Assembly: GCA_038524325.1 (NCBI GenBank)
Contig: JBCBIS010000051.1
Location: 1-22,373 of the forward strand
Direction of reading: 5' to 3'
Source of the DNA: Thermohalobaculum sp038524325
GTDB taxonomy: Bacteria; Pseudomonadota; Alphaproteobacteria; Rhodobacterales; Rhodobacteraceae
DNA length: 22,373 nt
Below are positions 6,797 to 14,976 of this stretch, in pieces (the first letter of the stretch is position 1; every line of letters starts with the position of its first letter). The notes under the pieces are model-generated. The model made no database searches. It worked only from the letters and a program-made list of their open reading frames with translations, and was not told the origin of the DNA. Position numbers and translations under genes: made by a program.

Positions 6797-8260
6797 ATGT
6801 TCCGGCGGATCAGAGAAACTCAGGCGACACAACGCCCGAACGGGGCGCATGGCGATCCTGGCGAGCAAATGCCAGCCCCGACGGTGCAGCCCCTGCCCGC
6901 TCCGGGCCGGTCGCAGGATCTGAGCAATGTCGCCGCTCAACGGCTGGGCCAGTTGAGCACCGAGATCACGGGTGATGGCGGGGACGCAAGGCGCCGCAAA
7001 CGTCTTCTGGAACTGCGTGTGCAGATGCACACCAAGCTGCTGGACACCCTGAACCTCTCGGCCATCGAGAAGGTCAGTGAGGGCGAACTACGCAACGAGA
7101 TCCACGAGATCGTTCGAGAGGAACTCGCCACCGGCGATCTCGTCCTGACCCGCCCGGAGCTTGAGCGGCTGGTCAAGGACCTGGTCCACGAAGTCATCGG
7201 TCTGGGTCCTCTGGAACCCTTGCTGGCCGACGACTCCATCACCGATATTCTCGTGAATACCCACGAGCAGTGCTATGTCGAACGCCACGGCAAGCTGGAG
7301 CTGACAGAAGTCCAGTTCAAGGACAACCAGCACCTGATGCGCGTGATCAACAAGATCGTCTCGGCCGTCGGCCGGCGGGTCGATGAGAGCCAGCCCTGGG
7401 TCGATGCCCGTTTGGCAGATGGCAGCCGGGTCAACGCGATGGTCCCGCCCTGTGCGGTGGACGGCCCACTGCTCTCGATCCGGAAATTCTCGAAGATCCC
7501 ATTCACGGTCGACAAGCTGATCGGCACCGGGGCCTTCACCGAGGAGATGGCGCTGTTTCTTCATGCCTGCGTGCGATGCCGGCTGAACATCCTGATCTCG
7601 GGCGGAACCGGCTCGGGCAAGACGACCACGCTGAACGCACTGTCCTCCTTCATCCCGAATGAGGAGCGGATCGTGACCATCGAGGATACGGCCGAGCTTC
7701 AGCTCCAGCAGGAGCATGTGGGCCGGATGGAAAGTCGCCCGCCCAACATTGAGGGCCAAGGGGCTGTCACCATCCGCGATCTACTGAAGAACGCCCTCAG
7801 GATGCGGCCCGACCGGATCGTCGTGGGGGAGTGCCGGGGCGACGAGGTGATCGACATGCTCCAGGCCATGAACACCGGCCATGACGGCTCGATGACCACG
7901 ATCCACGCGAACTCGCCACGCGACGCGCTGGGCCGGATCGAGAACATGATCGGCATGGCGGGCATCGAACTGCCGCTGAAAGCAGTCCGGACCAATGTGT
8001 CCTCGGCGGTCGATCTGGTCGTCCAGGTCAGCCGGATGTCCGACGGCACCAGGCGCATGATTTCGATCACCGAGATCGTCGGCATGGAGGGTGATGTCAT
8101 CACCATGCAGGAGATCTTTAAATTCGATCGGCAGGGCACCGAGTCCACCGGTCGGATCCGCGGGCGCTATATAGCGACCGGTATCCGCTCGCAGTTCACG
8201 GACAAGTTCGCGCAATGGGGATATGAATTGCCGGCCAGCCTGTTCCGGCCCGACCTGTGA
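6797..8260 (+). CDS. cpaF: Tad pilus assembly ATPase CpaF/TadA
   Basis: This 487-residue cytoplasmic ATPase of the type II/IV secretion family powers pilin polymerisation by driving the TadB/TadC platform. An N-terminal extension of ~65 residues rich in Pro and Gln precedes a helical region, then the N-domain (LGPLEPLLADDSITDILVN). The ATPase core has Walker A GGTGSGKTT (269-277), the Asp box VTIEDTAELQL (293-303), Walker B RIVVGECRGDE (340-350) and the His box MTTIHANS (about 368-375). All catalytic elements are intact. GGGAG about 10 nt before the ATG supports the start. It lies between cpaE and tadB in one transcript. Confidence 0.96.
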   Translation: MFRRIRETQATQRPNGAHGDPGEQMPAPTVQPLPAPGRSQDLSNVAAQRLGQLSTEITGDGGDARRRKRLLELRVQMHTKLLDTLNLSAIEKVSEGELRNEIHEIVREELATGDLVLTRPELERLVKDLVHEVIGLGPLEPLLADDSITDILVNTHEQCYVERHGKLELTEVQFKDNQHLMRVINKIVSAVGRRVDESQPWVDARLADGSRVNAMVPPCAVDGPLLSIRKFSKIPFTVDKLIGTGAFTEEMALFLHACVRCRLNILISGGTGSGKTTTLNALSSFIPNEERIVTIEDTAELQLQQEHVGRMESRPPNIEGQGAVTIRDLLKNALRMRPDRIVVGECRGDEVIDMLQAMNTGHDGSMTTIHANSPRDALGRIENMIGMAGIELPLKAVRTNVSSAVDLVVQVSRMSDGTRRMISITEIVGMEGDVITMQEIFKFDRQGTESTGRIRGRYIATGIRSQFTDKFAQWGYELPASLFRPDL

Positions 8261-8286
8261 GGATCTGACGAAGGACGCCAGCGACG

Positions 8287-9249
8287 ATGCTCTTCCAGCC
8301 GCTCATCTATGCCCTGATCTTCATCGGCGTTCTGATGATGGTGGAGGGCGTCTACCTCGTCGCCTTCGGCAAGACCCTGAAGCGCGAGAAGAAGGTCAAC
8401 CGGCGCCTCGCCCTGCTGCAGGAGGGTCGCGATACCGAAGAGGTGCTCTCGATCCTGCGACAAGAGCGGGACGGGGCGAAGAACGCGATCAACTTCCCCG
8501 TGGTCGGGCCGTTGCTGGAACAGGCCCGGCTGGCGAATATTGCGATTACGCCGATGATGATGTCGATCTCGCTGCTCGCGTTGATCGTCGTTTCATTCGT
8601 GCTCTTGTCTCTGTTCACCAGCGCGGCCGTGCCGATCCGGATCATGGTGGCCATCATCGTCGCCTATGGGGCGCTGTTCCTGCGCCTGCGCTCCAAAGCG
8701 AAGAAGCGCGTCTCGAATTTCGAGGAGCAATTGCCCGACGCCTTGGACCTGATGGTGCGCAGCCTGAAGGTCGGTCACCCGATCAACGCCGCCGTTGGGA
8801 TCGTGGCGCGGGAGATGCCCGATCCCCTGGGCACGGAGTTCGGTATGATCGCCGACGAGGCGACCTATGGCATGCAACTCTCCGAGGCGCTCGACCGTCT
8901 GGTGGCGAGGGTCCCTGTGCCCGATCTGAAATTCTTCGCGATCGCGATCAATATCCAGGCCACCTCGGGCGGTAACCTGGCGGAGGTGCTCGACGGGCTG
9001 AGCCGCGTGATCCGCGCCCGCTTCAAACTGTTCCGAAAGGTCAAGGCGATCACGGCAGAGGCGCGTTGGTCGGGCTGGTTCCTGTCGATCTTCCCCATTG
9101 TCGCGCTGCTTGGCGTGCAGGTCGTCTCGCCCAACTACTACAATGACGTCTCCGATCACCCATACTTCGTCCCCGGCGCGATTGCGACGTTCTTCCTATT
9201 GGTGGTCAATATCTTCTTCATGCGCGCTCTGGTGAACATCAAGGTATGA
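8287..9249 (+). CDS. tadB: Tad inner-membrane platform protein TadB
   Basis: This 320-residue membrane protein is one of the two GspF-like platform proteins of the Tad pilus. A first helix lies at residues 5-27, followed by a basic cytoplasmic stretch (LKREKKVNRRLALL), helices at about 90-110 and 116-133, the T2SSF domain (LPDALDLMVRSLKVGHPINAAV, residues about 149-170, and SGGNLAEVLDGLSRVIR) and two C-terminal helices (about 262-282 and 296-316). This layout is the normal TadB pattern. It begins 26 bp after cpaF and ends 4 bp before tadC, so the pair is made together. Confidence 0.94.
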   Translation: MLFQPLIYALIFIGVLMMVEGVYLVAFGKTLKREKKVNRRLALLQEGRDTEEVLSILRQERDGAKNAINFPVVGPLLEQARLANIAITPMMMSISLLALIVVSFVLLSLFTSAAVPIRIMVAIIVAYGALFLRLRSKAKKRVSNFEEQLPDALDLMVRSLKVGHPINAAVGIVAREMPDPLGTEFGMIADEATYGMQLSEALDRLVARVPVPDLKFFAIAINIQATSGGNLAEVLDGLSRVIRARFKLFRKVKAITAEARWSGWFLSIFPIVALLGVQVVSPNYYNDVSDHPYFVPGAIATFFLLVVNIFFMRALVNIKV

Positions 9250-9253
9250 GGAA

Positions 9254-10294
9254 ATGACCGAGCTGACGTTCTACCAAGTCACGACCGACCCGGACGTGCC
9301 GGCAGATCCACCGGCGGCAGGTGCGCCCGATGGCCTCGTGGCGCAGCTCTGGATCTCATTGGTGGAATCCTATGGCCCTGCGGGTCCGTTCTATCTGATC
9401 GCCCTGATCGGAATCCTTTTGGCGGTCCTCGCCCTGCCAATCGTCATGCGCAAACGCAAGGACCCGCTCGACCGGTTTTCGTTCCGCGAGGCGAGGCAGG
9501 ATGCCGATCTGGTCACGTTGCGGACCGATACGGATGATGGCCGGCTGAAGACGCTCGGCGATTATCTGCAGCCCGAGGATGACAGCGAACTCAGCGAGAC
9601 GCGGAAGACCCTGCGCTCCGCCGGTTACAAGGATGCCTCGGCGGTCCGCGTCTATTACTTTGCGCGCGCGGCGCTGGCGCTCGCCATGCTCCTGCTCGGG
9701 GCGCTGATCTTCCTGGTTCGACCCGAAAACCCGGATATCCCCTTCGGCATCGGCTTTTCCGCTGCGCTCGCGATCTTCGGTTATCTCATTCCCACCTATT
9801 GGGTGCGCAGGCAGATCGAGACGCGCCGGCAGGAGATCGAAAACGCCTTTCCTGACGCGATGGATATGATGCTGGTCTGTATGGAGGGCGGTCAGTCCCT
9901 CGACCAGGCCATGGCGCGCGTCGGGGTCGAGATGCAAGGCTCGGCAACCCCGCTGTCCGAGGAACTCCAGATCGTCTCGGACGAATTCCGCGCGGGCAAG
10001 GACCGCGTCAACGTGCTGCGCGATTTCGCCTCGCGCTGCGCTGTAAACGATATCAGTTCCTTCGTCACCGTGCTGATCCAGAGCCAGGCTTTCGGGACCT
10101 CGGTGAGCCAGGCGCTCCGGGTCTATGCCGCCGAGATGCGCGACAAGCGGCTGATGCGGGCCGAAGAAAAGGCGAACGTTCTGCCGACCAAGCTGACCCT
10201 GGGCACCATGGCCTTCACGGTGCCGCCGCTGATCCTGATCCTGGTCGGTCCCTCGTTCATCCAGATCCTGCGCGCCCTGCAAGGCTTTCCCTGA
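9254..10294 (+). CDS. tadC: Tad inner-membrane platform protein TadC
   Basis: This 346-residue protein is the second GspF-like platform component, expected to pair with TadB in the inner membrane and contact the CpaF ATPase. It has a Pro/Ala-rich periplasmic N-terminus, a helix at about 46-65, paired helices at about 135-155 and 163-182, the T2SSF domain (FPDAMDMMLVCMEGGQSLDQAM, split at about 199-220, and AFGTSVSQALRVYAAEMR) and a C-terminal helix (TLGTMAFTVPPLILILVG). GAGGA lies 3 nt before the ATG and overlaps the tadB stop region, so coupling to tadB is likely. Confidence 0.93.
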   Translation: MTELTFYQVTTDPDVPADPPAAGAPDGLVAQLWISLVESYGPAGPFYLIALIGILLAVLALPIVMRKRKDPLDRFSFREARQDADLVTLRTDTDDGRLKTLGDYLQPEDDSELSETRKTLRSAGYKDASAVRVYYFARAALALAMLLLGALIFLVRPENPDIPFGIGFSAALAIFGYLIPTYWVRRQIETRRQEIENAFPDAMDMMLVCMEGGQSLDQAMARVGVEMQGSATPLSEELQIVSDEFRAGKDRVNVLRDFASRCAVNDISSFVTVLIQSQAFGTSVSQALRVYAAEMRDKRLMRAEEKANVLPTKLTLGTMAFTVPPLILILVGPSFIQILRALQGFP

Positions 10295-10305
10295 GGGGGC
10301 CGGCG

Positions 10306-10968
10306 GTGGTGGGCTCGATTTCAGCAACGGGGGTGCCGGCACGGTTTGTCTGGCTTTTCCTTGGCCTGATGGCGGCGGCCTGCACCCTGCGCGAGGATCC
10401 GCTCGGCAAGCTGAAACCAGTGACCCAGATCCGCGCGACGACGGGGTCCGAAGCGCTCGAAAAAGGGCGCAACGCGCTCAGGCTCGGCGAATTCAACTCG
10501 GCAAAACGCCACTTCATCTCTGCCATCAATCTCGGTGGCAACAATGCCGAGGCCTTGACCGGCATGGGCCTGGCCGAGGAGGGGCAAGGCCACCTTGCCC
10601 AGGCGCAGAGGTTCTTTGAAGGCGCGCTCAAGCTTGCTCCGAATTCAGTGATGGCGCATAACAATCTTGGGGTGATCCTGTTTCGTCGCCAGAGCTACCA
10701 CGAGGCTCAACAAGCGTTTCAATCCGCTTATGCCTTGTCCTCGGGAAACAGCGAGATCGCCCAGCATAACCTGCGTCTGGCCAATCTGACTGTGGCCGAA
10801 ATCGACGCAAACGAAGCCGGGGTTGTGCACAGCCACAGGCTCCGCCGGATCGGGGCCAGCGAGTACCGGCTCGAGGAAACGGCGGTCACCGTGGCGGATG
10901 ATCCCGTGATCGAAGAAGAGGCGGACAACGAAAACAAGACCGACCTTGAGGAGAGCGACAGTGAGTAG
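10306..10968 (+). CDS. tadD: TPR lipoprotein TadD
   Basis: This product of 220 residues is a TadD-type tetratricopeptide protein, thought to help secretin assembly or stability. It starts with GTG, supported by GAGGGGG (10293-10299) six bases before. The N-terminal hydrophobic stretch FVWLFLGLMAAAC ends in a Cys at 26, a weak lipobox (Ala instead of Leu at -3). Three TPR-like units cover about 45-155 (ALEKGRNALRLGEFNSAKRHF, shown in part; AEALTGMGLAEEGQGHLAQA; MAHNNLGVILFRRQSYHEA). The tail is strongly acidic (EEEADNENKTDLEESDSE). It overlaps the next TPR gene. Confidence 0.87.
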   Translation: MVGSISATGVPARFVWLFLGLMAAACTLREDPLGKLKPVTQIRATTGSEALEKGRNALRLGEFNSAKRHFISAINLGGNNAEALTGMGLAEEGQGHLAQAQRFFEGALKLAPNSVMAHNNLGVILFRRQSYHEAQQAFQSAYALSSGNSEIAQHNLRLANLTVAEIDANEAGVVHSHRLRRIGASEYRLEETAVTVADDPVIEEEADNENKTDLEESDSE

Positions 10969-11815
10969 TGGCATGAAACTCGGCACGGTTCTGATCGGGC
11001 TTTTGGCCCTGGGCGCGTGCGACCGGACGACCTTCGCCGACAAACCCGATCCGCTCGGCCAGAACGTGATCGACGACGCGGGGCTGAACGATCTTTTGCT
11101 GACGGCGGGAGATCCGGAATACTCCGTCAGCTATTTTCAGAACGCGCTGGCGAAAGAGCCGAACCGCGCAGATCTCCGGCGCGGACTGGCCATCTCGCTC
11201 AACCGCGCGAAGCGCTTTCCGGAATCCGCGCGGGTTTATCAGGAGCTGATCGCGCTCGGCCAGGCCGACCCCGCCGATCAACTCGATTACGGTTTCGTGG
11301 CCGTGCGTCTGGGCAAATGGGACGAGGCCGGCGCCATCGACCGGAGCTTGCCCGGCGGGCTCAACAGCGCACGGCGCCATCTGCTCAGCGCGATGGTCGC
11401 CGATAACGGCCAGCAATGGGGGATCGCGGATGCCGCCTATGCCCGCGCCGAGACCTTGGCGACCAATCCGGCAGATGTCCTGAACAATTGGGGCGTCAGC
11501 CAGATGTCTCGCGGCGATCTGAAACGGGCCGAACAGGTGTTCGAGAGAGCGCTCTCCTTCAATTCCCGGCTGTTCAGCGCCAAGAACAATCTGGCGATCA
11601 GCCGTGGCTTGCAGGGCGATTACAATCTGCCGCTGGTGCCGATGACCGAGACCGAGAAAGCGACGATCCTGAACAATCTCGGCCTGATCGCGACCCGCAA
11701 GGGCGATATCAATCAGGCCCGTGGGCTGTTCGCCGCAGCGGTCGACACCCATCCACAGCATTACGCCGCAGCAGCGGACCGCCTCGCGGCCTTGGATGGC
11801 AAGGTCGAGAACTGA
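10961..11815 (+). CDS. Second TPR lipoprotein of the Tad locus
   Basis: This predicted protein of 284 residues is a second tetratricopeptide lipoprotein following TadD. The lipobox LGAC (Cys20) after a short hydrophobic segment is clear. TPR-like units are visible as YSVSYFQNALAKEPNRADL, FPESARVYQELIALG, VLNNWGVSQMSRGDLKRAEQVF and ILNNLGLIATRKGDINQARGLF (each only a part). The GTG at 10961 is chosen because GAGGAG (10948-10953) precedes it; it overlaps the tadD stop by 8 bases. An ATG at 10973 would also keep the signal peptide. Paired TPR proteins at this point may act together at the periplasmic face; no specific role can be read from the sequence. The prepilin peptidase gene overlaps its stop codon. 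Confidence 0.86.
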   Translation: MSSGMKLGTVLIGLLALGACDRTTFADKPDPLGQNVIDDAGLNDLLLTAGDPEYSVSYFQNALAKEPNRADLRRGLAISLNRAKRFPESARVYQELIALGQADPADQLDYGFVAVRLGKWDEAGAIDRSLPGGLNSARRHLLSAMVADNGQQWGIADAAYARAETLATNPADVLNNWGVSQMSRGDLKRAEQVFERALSFNSRLFSAKNNLAISRGLQGDYNLPLVPMTETEKATILNNLGLIATRKGDINQARGLFAAAVDTHPQHYAAAADRLAALDGKVEN

Positions 11816-12333
11816 TGTTGGAGACGCCAGCGCTGATCGCCGCGACGGCGGGTCTGATCCCGCTGATGCTGATCGCGGCCTATATCGACTTCAAGACCCT
11901 CAAGGTCCGCAACTGGCTAGTGCTCGCGGTCTTCGCATTGTTTCTCGTCACCGGGCTGTGGGGCCTGCCGCTCGACTCCTTCCTCTGGCGGCTCGGGCTG
12001 GGCGTCGCGTTCCTCGTCCTCGGCTTCTTTGCGAACATGTTTTTCGGCCATCATGTCGGTGCCGGGGACGTGAAACTGATTGCCGTGCTGCTGCCTTTCT
12101 TCGAGCCGGAGAGCTTTGGATTCTTCGTCACTGTCTATCTGATCATCACCGTCGGCTGGATCGTGCTTCAGCGCAGGCTCGCCCGCCGGGCCGGAGCGCA
12201 TGAGACCGGCTGGGCCGCACTCGACCAGGGCCTGCACTATCCGTTCGGCGTGTTCATGGGGCTTACGATGTGCATCTACATGCTCGGCATCGTCAGCCAG
12301 CGCCTGGGATGGGGCATCCTGCCTATTTTCTGA
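11815..12333 (+). CDS. cpaA: A24-family prepilin peptidase TadV/CpaA
   Basis: This 172-residue membrane protein is the aspartyl prepilin peptidase that removes the leader from Flp-type pilins. The two catalytic Asp motifs of family A24 are present: AAYIDFKTLKVRN near residue 23 and GAGDVKLI near residue 84. It lacks the cytoplasmic methylase domain of PilD, as is normal for TadV/CpaA, and has about five to six hydrophobic segments. The start ATG overlaps the previous stop as ATGA. Its last 11 bases overlap the end of the convergent small membrane-protein gene. Its target in this window is the pilin at 1718-1933. Confidence 0.92.
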   Translation: MLETPALIAATAGLIPLMLIAAYIDFKTLKVRNWLVLAVFALFLVTGLWGLPLDSFLWRLGLGVAFLVLGFFANMFFGHHVGAGDVKLIAVLLPFFEPESFGFFVTVYLIITVGWIVLQRRLARRAGAHETGWAALDQGLHYPFGVFMGLTMCIYMLGIVSQRLGWGILPIF

Positions 12334-12589
12334 TCCAGCCGCCGATGCCGATCAACAGGCTGAGGAACAAAAAACTCCCTATGGCCCAGGCCAGAAGTTC
12401 GAACGGCGCCCATGGCGTCCCTCGCAGCCAAGTGCCGACCAATCCGCCCCGCGGCGTCAGCCAGTCGAGACCGAACAGCCCCTCGCGCGGCCAGAGATCG
12501 GTCAGGAACCAGTAGCGCGAGAGATAGAACAGTGCCGCCGCGATCAGAAGGGCGCCGAGGACACCGATGACCCGCCCCGCCACACCCAT
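12323..12589 (-). CDS. Small two-helix membrane protein of the Rieske/cytochrome b unit
   Basis: This 88-residue protein has two hydrophobic helices (about 5-25 and 63-84) joined by a Trp- and Gly-rich loop (FLTDLWPREGLFGLDWLTPR). I recognise no family. It is the last gene of a four-gene overlapping unit: its ATG overlaps the stop of the Cys-motif gene (TGATG), and a GTG one codon earlier is an alternative start. It probably belongs to the same membrane complex as its neighbours, which is inference from coupling. Its 3' end overlaps the prepilin peptidase gene on the other strand. Confidence 0.72.
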   Translation of the reverse strand: MGVAGRVIGVLGALLIAAALFYLSRYWFLTDLWPREGLFGLDWLTPRGGLVGTWLRGTPWAPFELLAWAIGSFLFLSLLIGIGGWIRK

Positions 12590-13347
12590 CACAGCACCCG
12601 GAGCGAGGACGGATCGGCGCGGAGGATAAGGAGGTCGCCCCGCCGTTCCACCTCGCCCTCTAACTCGATGAAGGCCCCGACATCGTCGAGCAGCGCGGCG
12701 GGCATATCTCCGCCATCAGGTCCGGCGACCAACAGGAACGCCGACCCCTCCATCGGCTGGGTCGAGACGAAAACCGGCGGCACCCCTCCGACAATGCAGA
12801 GATTGGCGCAGGCCTTATGCGCCAGCCCGCGGCCCGGCCGCATGGCGCCGACGAGACACTTGCCGTCGCAGATCTCGCCCGACAATCGCCAGCGGCCGAG
12901 TTGCTCGGTCTCCGGCGCAGGCGCCGCGCCCTCTGCGGGGCCCAGCCCGGCAGCACCGCCCCGGACTTGGAGCATGTCCAGATCGCCCCGCGACAGGATC
13001 ACGCCCGAGGCGGTCGCGAGTTGGCCATCCAGCGGCATGGCCCGGTCCATGACGCCGGTCTTCCCTCCGCCAGACAGCATCAGGGTACGCCCGGCAGGAA
13101 CATGCTCGCTGCCCTCGATCACCCGGATCAGGGGATAGGGCCGCAGTTCCAGCACGCCGGTCACCGTTTGACGGCCATAATCAAAGCGGAACGCCCCAGG
13201 CCCCGGATCGTCCTGTGTTGCGCCGATCAACAGGCCAACACCAGCAAACAGCACCAAAAGCGCCGCCGCGATGGTCAAAAGAAACGGGCGTAGCCCCATC
13301 GGAACCGGCAGGAAGCCGATGAAATAGGGGCTGCGATCTTCGGCCAT
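12589..13347 (-). CDS. Membrane-anchored protein with a C-x3-C / H-x2-C-x3-C motif
   Basis: This predicted protein of 252 residues has one membrane helix (about 21-43) near the N-terminus and a long extracytoplasmic part. The C-terminal region holds Cys160, Cys164, His177, Cys180 and Cys184 (EICDGKCLVGAMRPG and LAHKACANLCIVGG), followed by a Pro-rich VGGVPPVFVST and a beta-rich ending with an OB-like GEVERRGDLLIL pattern. The Cys/His spacing suggests a metal or cofactor site or disulfides. I recall similar unnamed domains beside ferric-reductase-like genes but know no assigned function. The ATG overlaps the preceding stop (ATGA), tying it to the Rieske protein. The 5' frame extension beyond 13347 is antisense-like and not coding. 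Confidence 0.8.
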   Translation of the reverse strand: MAEDRSPYFIGFLPVPMGLRPFLLTIAAALLVLFAGVGLLIGATQDDPGPGAFRFDYGRQTVTGVLELRPYPLIRVIEGSEHVPAGRTLMLSGGGKTGVMDRAMPLDGQLATASGVILSRGDLDMLQVRGGAAGLGPAEGAAPAPETEQLGRWRLSGEICDGKCLVGAMRPGRGLAHKACANLCIVGGVPPVFVSTQPMEGSAFLLVAGPDGGDMPAALLDDVGAFIELEGEVERRGDLLILRADPSSLRVL

Positions 13348-14387
13348 CAGCGGACCTCCAGGGGCTCTACGAATGTGCCGGGCGGATTGGCCTGCGGATC
13401 GACCTTGACCAGATCCCCCTCGAGCTTGACGCGATAGGTCGGCACTTTCTCGGTAAACGGCGCTGGCGAGCGGCCATTGGTGACGTCGTATTGGAAGCCA
13501 TGCCACGGGCAGGTGACGAGGCAATCGACGATCCGCCCCTCGCCGAGTGGGCCGTTCTGATGCGCGCAAGCGTTGGAGATCGCCGACAGCTTGCCCTGAT
13601 GCAGGAAAACGGCCACGCGGTCACCGGTCGAGAGCCGGGCGACCTGGGCAAACCCCTCCTGCAGCTCGCCAAGATGGCAGATCCCCTCCCACGCTGCGGC
13701 ATCGGCGCGGGGATCGCCATGGAAATGCTCCTTCCGCGCCGCCAGGATGTGCAGCACCGCGACGGTGCCGGCGCAGATGGCCACCACGATGGCGAAGCCG
13801 CTGTGCTGGAAATCCTGCATCACGCCCAGGCCGACATGGGCCACGACTGCAATATAGGCGGGATAGATCAGGTAATGCAGCGCCTTCCAGACCCTCGGCG
13901 TCAGGAACTTCATCCAGAAATCATGACTGGTCGTCGCCAGGATCAAGAGGCAGAGCAGCGCGAAGATCCCAAAGGCCTCGAACGGAAAGCCAAGCGCCTG
14001 GCCATAGGCGGTGTTCGAGAACAGCAGTGCCTCGTATTTGTCCGATGGAGAAAAGGCGAAGTACCAGTCGAGGATGAACCCGGCATGGGTCAGCGCGACA
14101 AAGACGGTCAGCACGCCGAAATGCCGCCGGTTATAGAGGAGCGGCAAGAACCGCCGGTCCAGCCGCGCCAGAGGACCGATGCAGAGGATCACGGTCATCA
14201 TCAGGAAAGCGCAGGACCCAAAGGCACGGGCATTATGGACCTGTCCGTTGATCGGCCGCTCGTGCCCCAATAGATCCGGCGTCCAATGCACGAAGATCCA
14301 CAGGTAAAGACCGGCAGAAGCCAGCAGCACACCGTCATAGAGCCACTTGTTCTGGTTCCATTGGACGGGGATGTATTTGACGCTCAT
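13347..14387 (-). CDS. Ferric-reductase-like cytochrome b fused to a Rieske [2Fe-2S] domain
   Basis: This 346-residue protein joins an MsrQ/YedZ-like ferric-reductase transmembrane domain to a C-terminal Rieske ferredoxin-type domain. Hydrophobic helices lie from about 17 to 215; His101 (ALTHAGF), His171 and His184 (LHYLIYPAYIAVVAH) are placed as heme b ligands in this superfamily. The Rieske domain (about 235-335) has the full cluster set Cys274-x-His276 (CAHQNG) and Cys293-x2-His296 (CPWHGFQYD), so it should bind [2Fe-2S]. Electrons could pass between heme and cluster, but the substrate is unknown. There is no NAD or flavin domain. The ATG at 14387 overlaps the stop of the upstream 3-TM gene (ATGA) and gives MSVKYIPVQW as N-terminus. 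Confidence 0.88.
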   Translation of the reverse strand: MSVKYIPVQWNQNKWLYDGVLLASAGLYLWIFVHWTPDLLGHERPINGQVHNARAFGSCAFLMMTVILCIGPLARLDRRFLPLLYNRRHFGVLTVFVALTHAGFILDWYFAFSPSDKYEALLFSNTAYGQALGFPFEAFGIFALLCLLILATTSHDFWMKFLTPRVWKALHYLIYPAYIAVVAHVGLGVMQDFQHSGFAIVVAICAGTVAVLHILAARKEHFHGDPRADAAAWEGICHLGELQEGFAQVARLSTGDRVAVFLHQGKLSAISNACAHQNGPLGEGRIVDCLVTCPWHGFQYDVTNGRSPAPFTEKVPTYRVKLEGDLVKVDPQANPPGTFVEPLEVR

Positions 14388-14758
14388 CCCGATGTCTCCG
14401 TCGGCTCGATCTTGATCGGGGTGATATGGTCTGGCCAGCTCTGCTTGATACCCAGCGCTGTCAGATAGATGAGCGGGATTAGCACGGCCATTGTCAGCGC
14501 CGCCCAGAGATGCGCCCGGCGCGGCGGGCGGTGGCGCAGGGGCCAGGCATCGCGCCCGGTCTCGAGCACCCACCACCGCCACAGCACCAGCGGCCAGAGG
14601 ATCAGGATGCCCGGGATCAGCAAGGGCCGGAAGACATAGGCACCGCGTGCATCTTCATCGATCCGGTCAATGCCGACCGCGAGGAAGGCCACCGCGGTGA
14701 CAAGACCGGCGAGGCCCCACCAACGCACGATTTCAAGAATTGTCTCGGCGATTTCCAT
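14384..14758 (-). CDS. Three-helix membrane protein heading the Rieske/cytochrome b unit
   Basis: This 124-residue protein has three predicted membrane helices (about 12-32, 43-63 and 84-105), with Trp-rich segments (LWRWWVLETGRDAWPLRHRPPR) between the second and third. I recognise no family. The ATG at 14758 gives a natural N-terminus (MEIAETILEIV); an in-frame start further up (14833) would add 25 basic residues. It is the first gene of the four-gene unit and its stop overlaps the start of the Rieske fusion protein. It may be a subunit or assembly factor for that protein. Confidence 0.75.
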   Translation of the reverse strand: MEIAETILEIVRWWGLAGLVTAVAFLAVGIDRIDEDARGAYVFRPLLIPGILILWPLVLWRWWVLETGRDAWPLRHRPPRRAHLWAALTMAVLIPLIYLTALGIKQSWPDHITPIKIEPTETSG

Positions 14759-14976
14759 GCGGTTCACTCGGCTGCGACGCCCTATTTGTCTCAGATGCAG
14801 GCCGGCTTGGCAAATCACGCTGCGGCGGCGCACGTTCGGATTTGCAACGCCCCTCCATCAGCCGGAAGCGTTTATACGTCGCAGGCGAGGACCTCTCGCA
14901 CGGGTTGTCTTGCCCGCCGCGCCGCCGTGCTGTTATTGCAGACGTCAGGGGATGACCTGAATGCGGGAGCGCTGTC

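Noticed and set aside
9356..10342. 328-codon open frame antisense to tadC
   Set aside because: Composition typical of a reverse-strand shadow (HRDQ-rich), no motif, and tadC is unambiguous.
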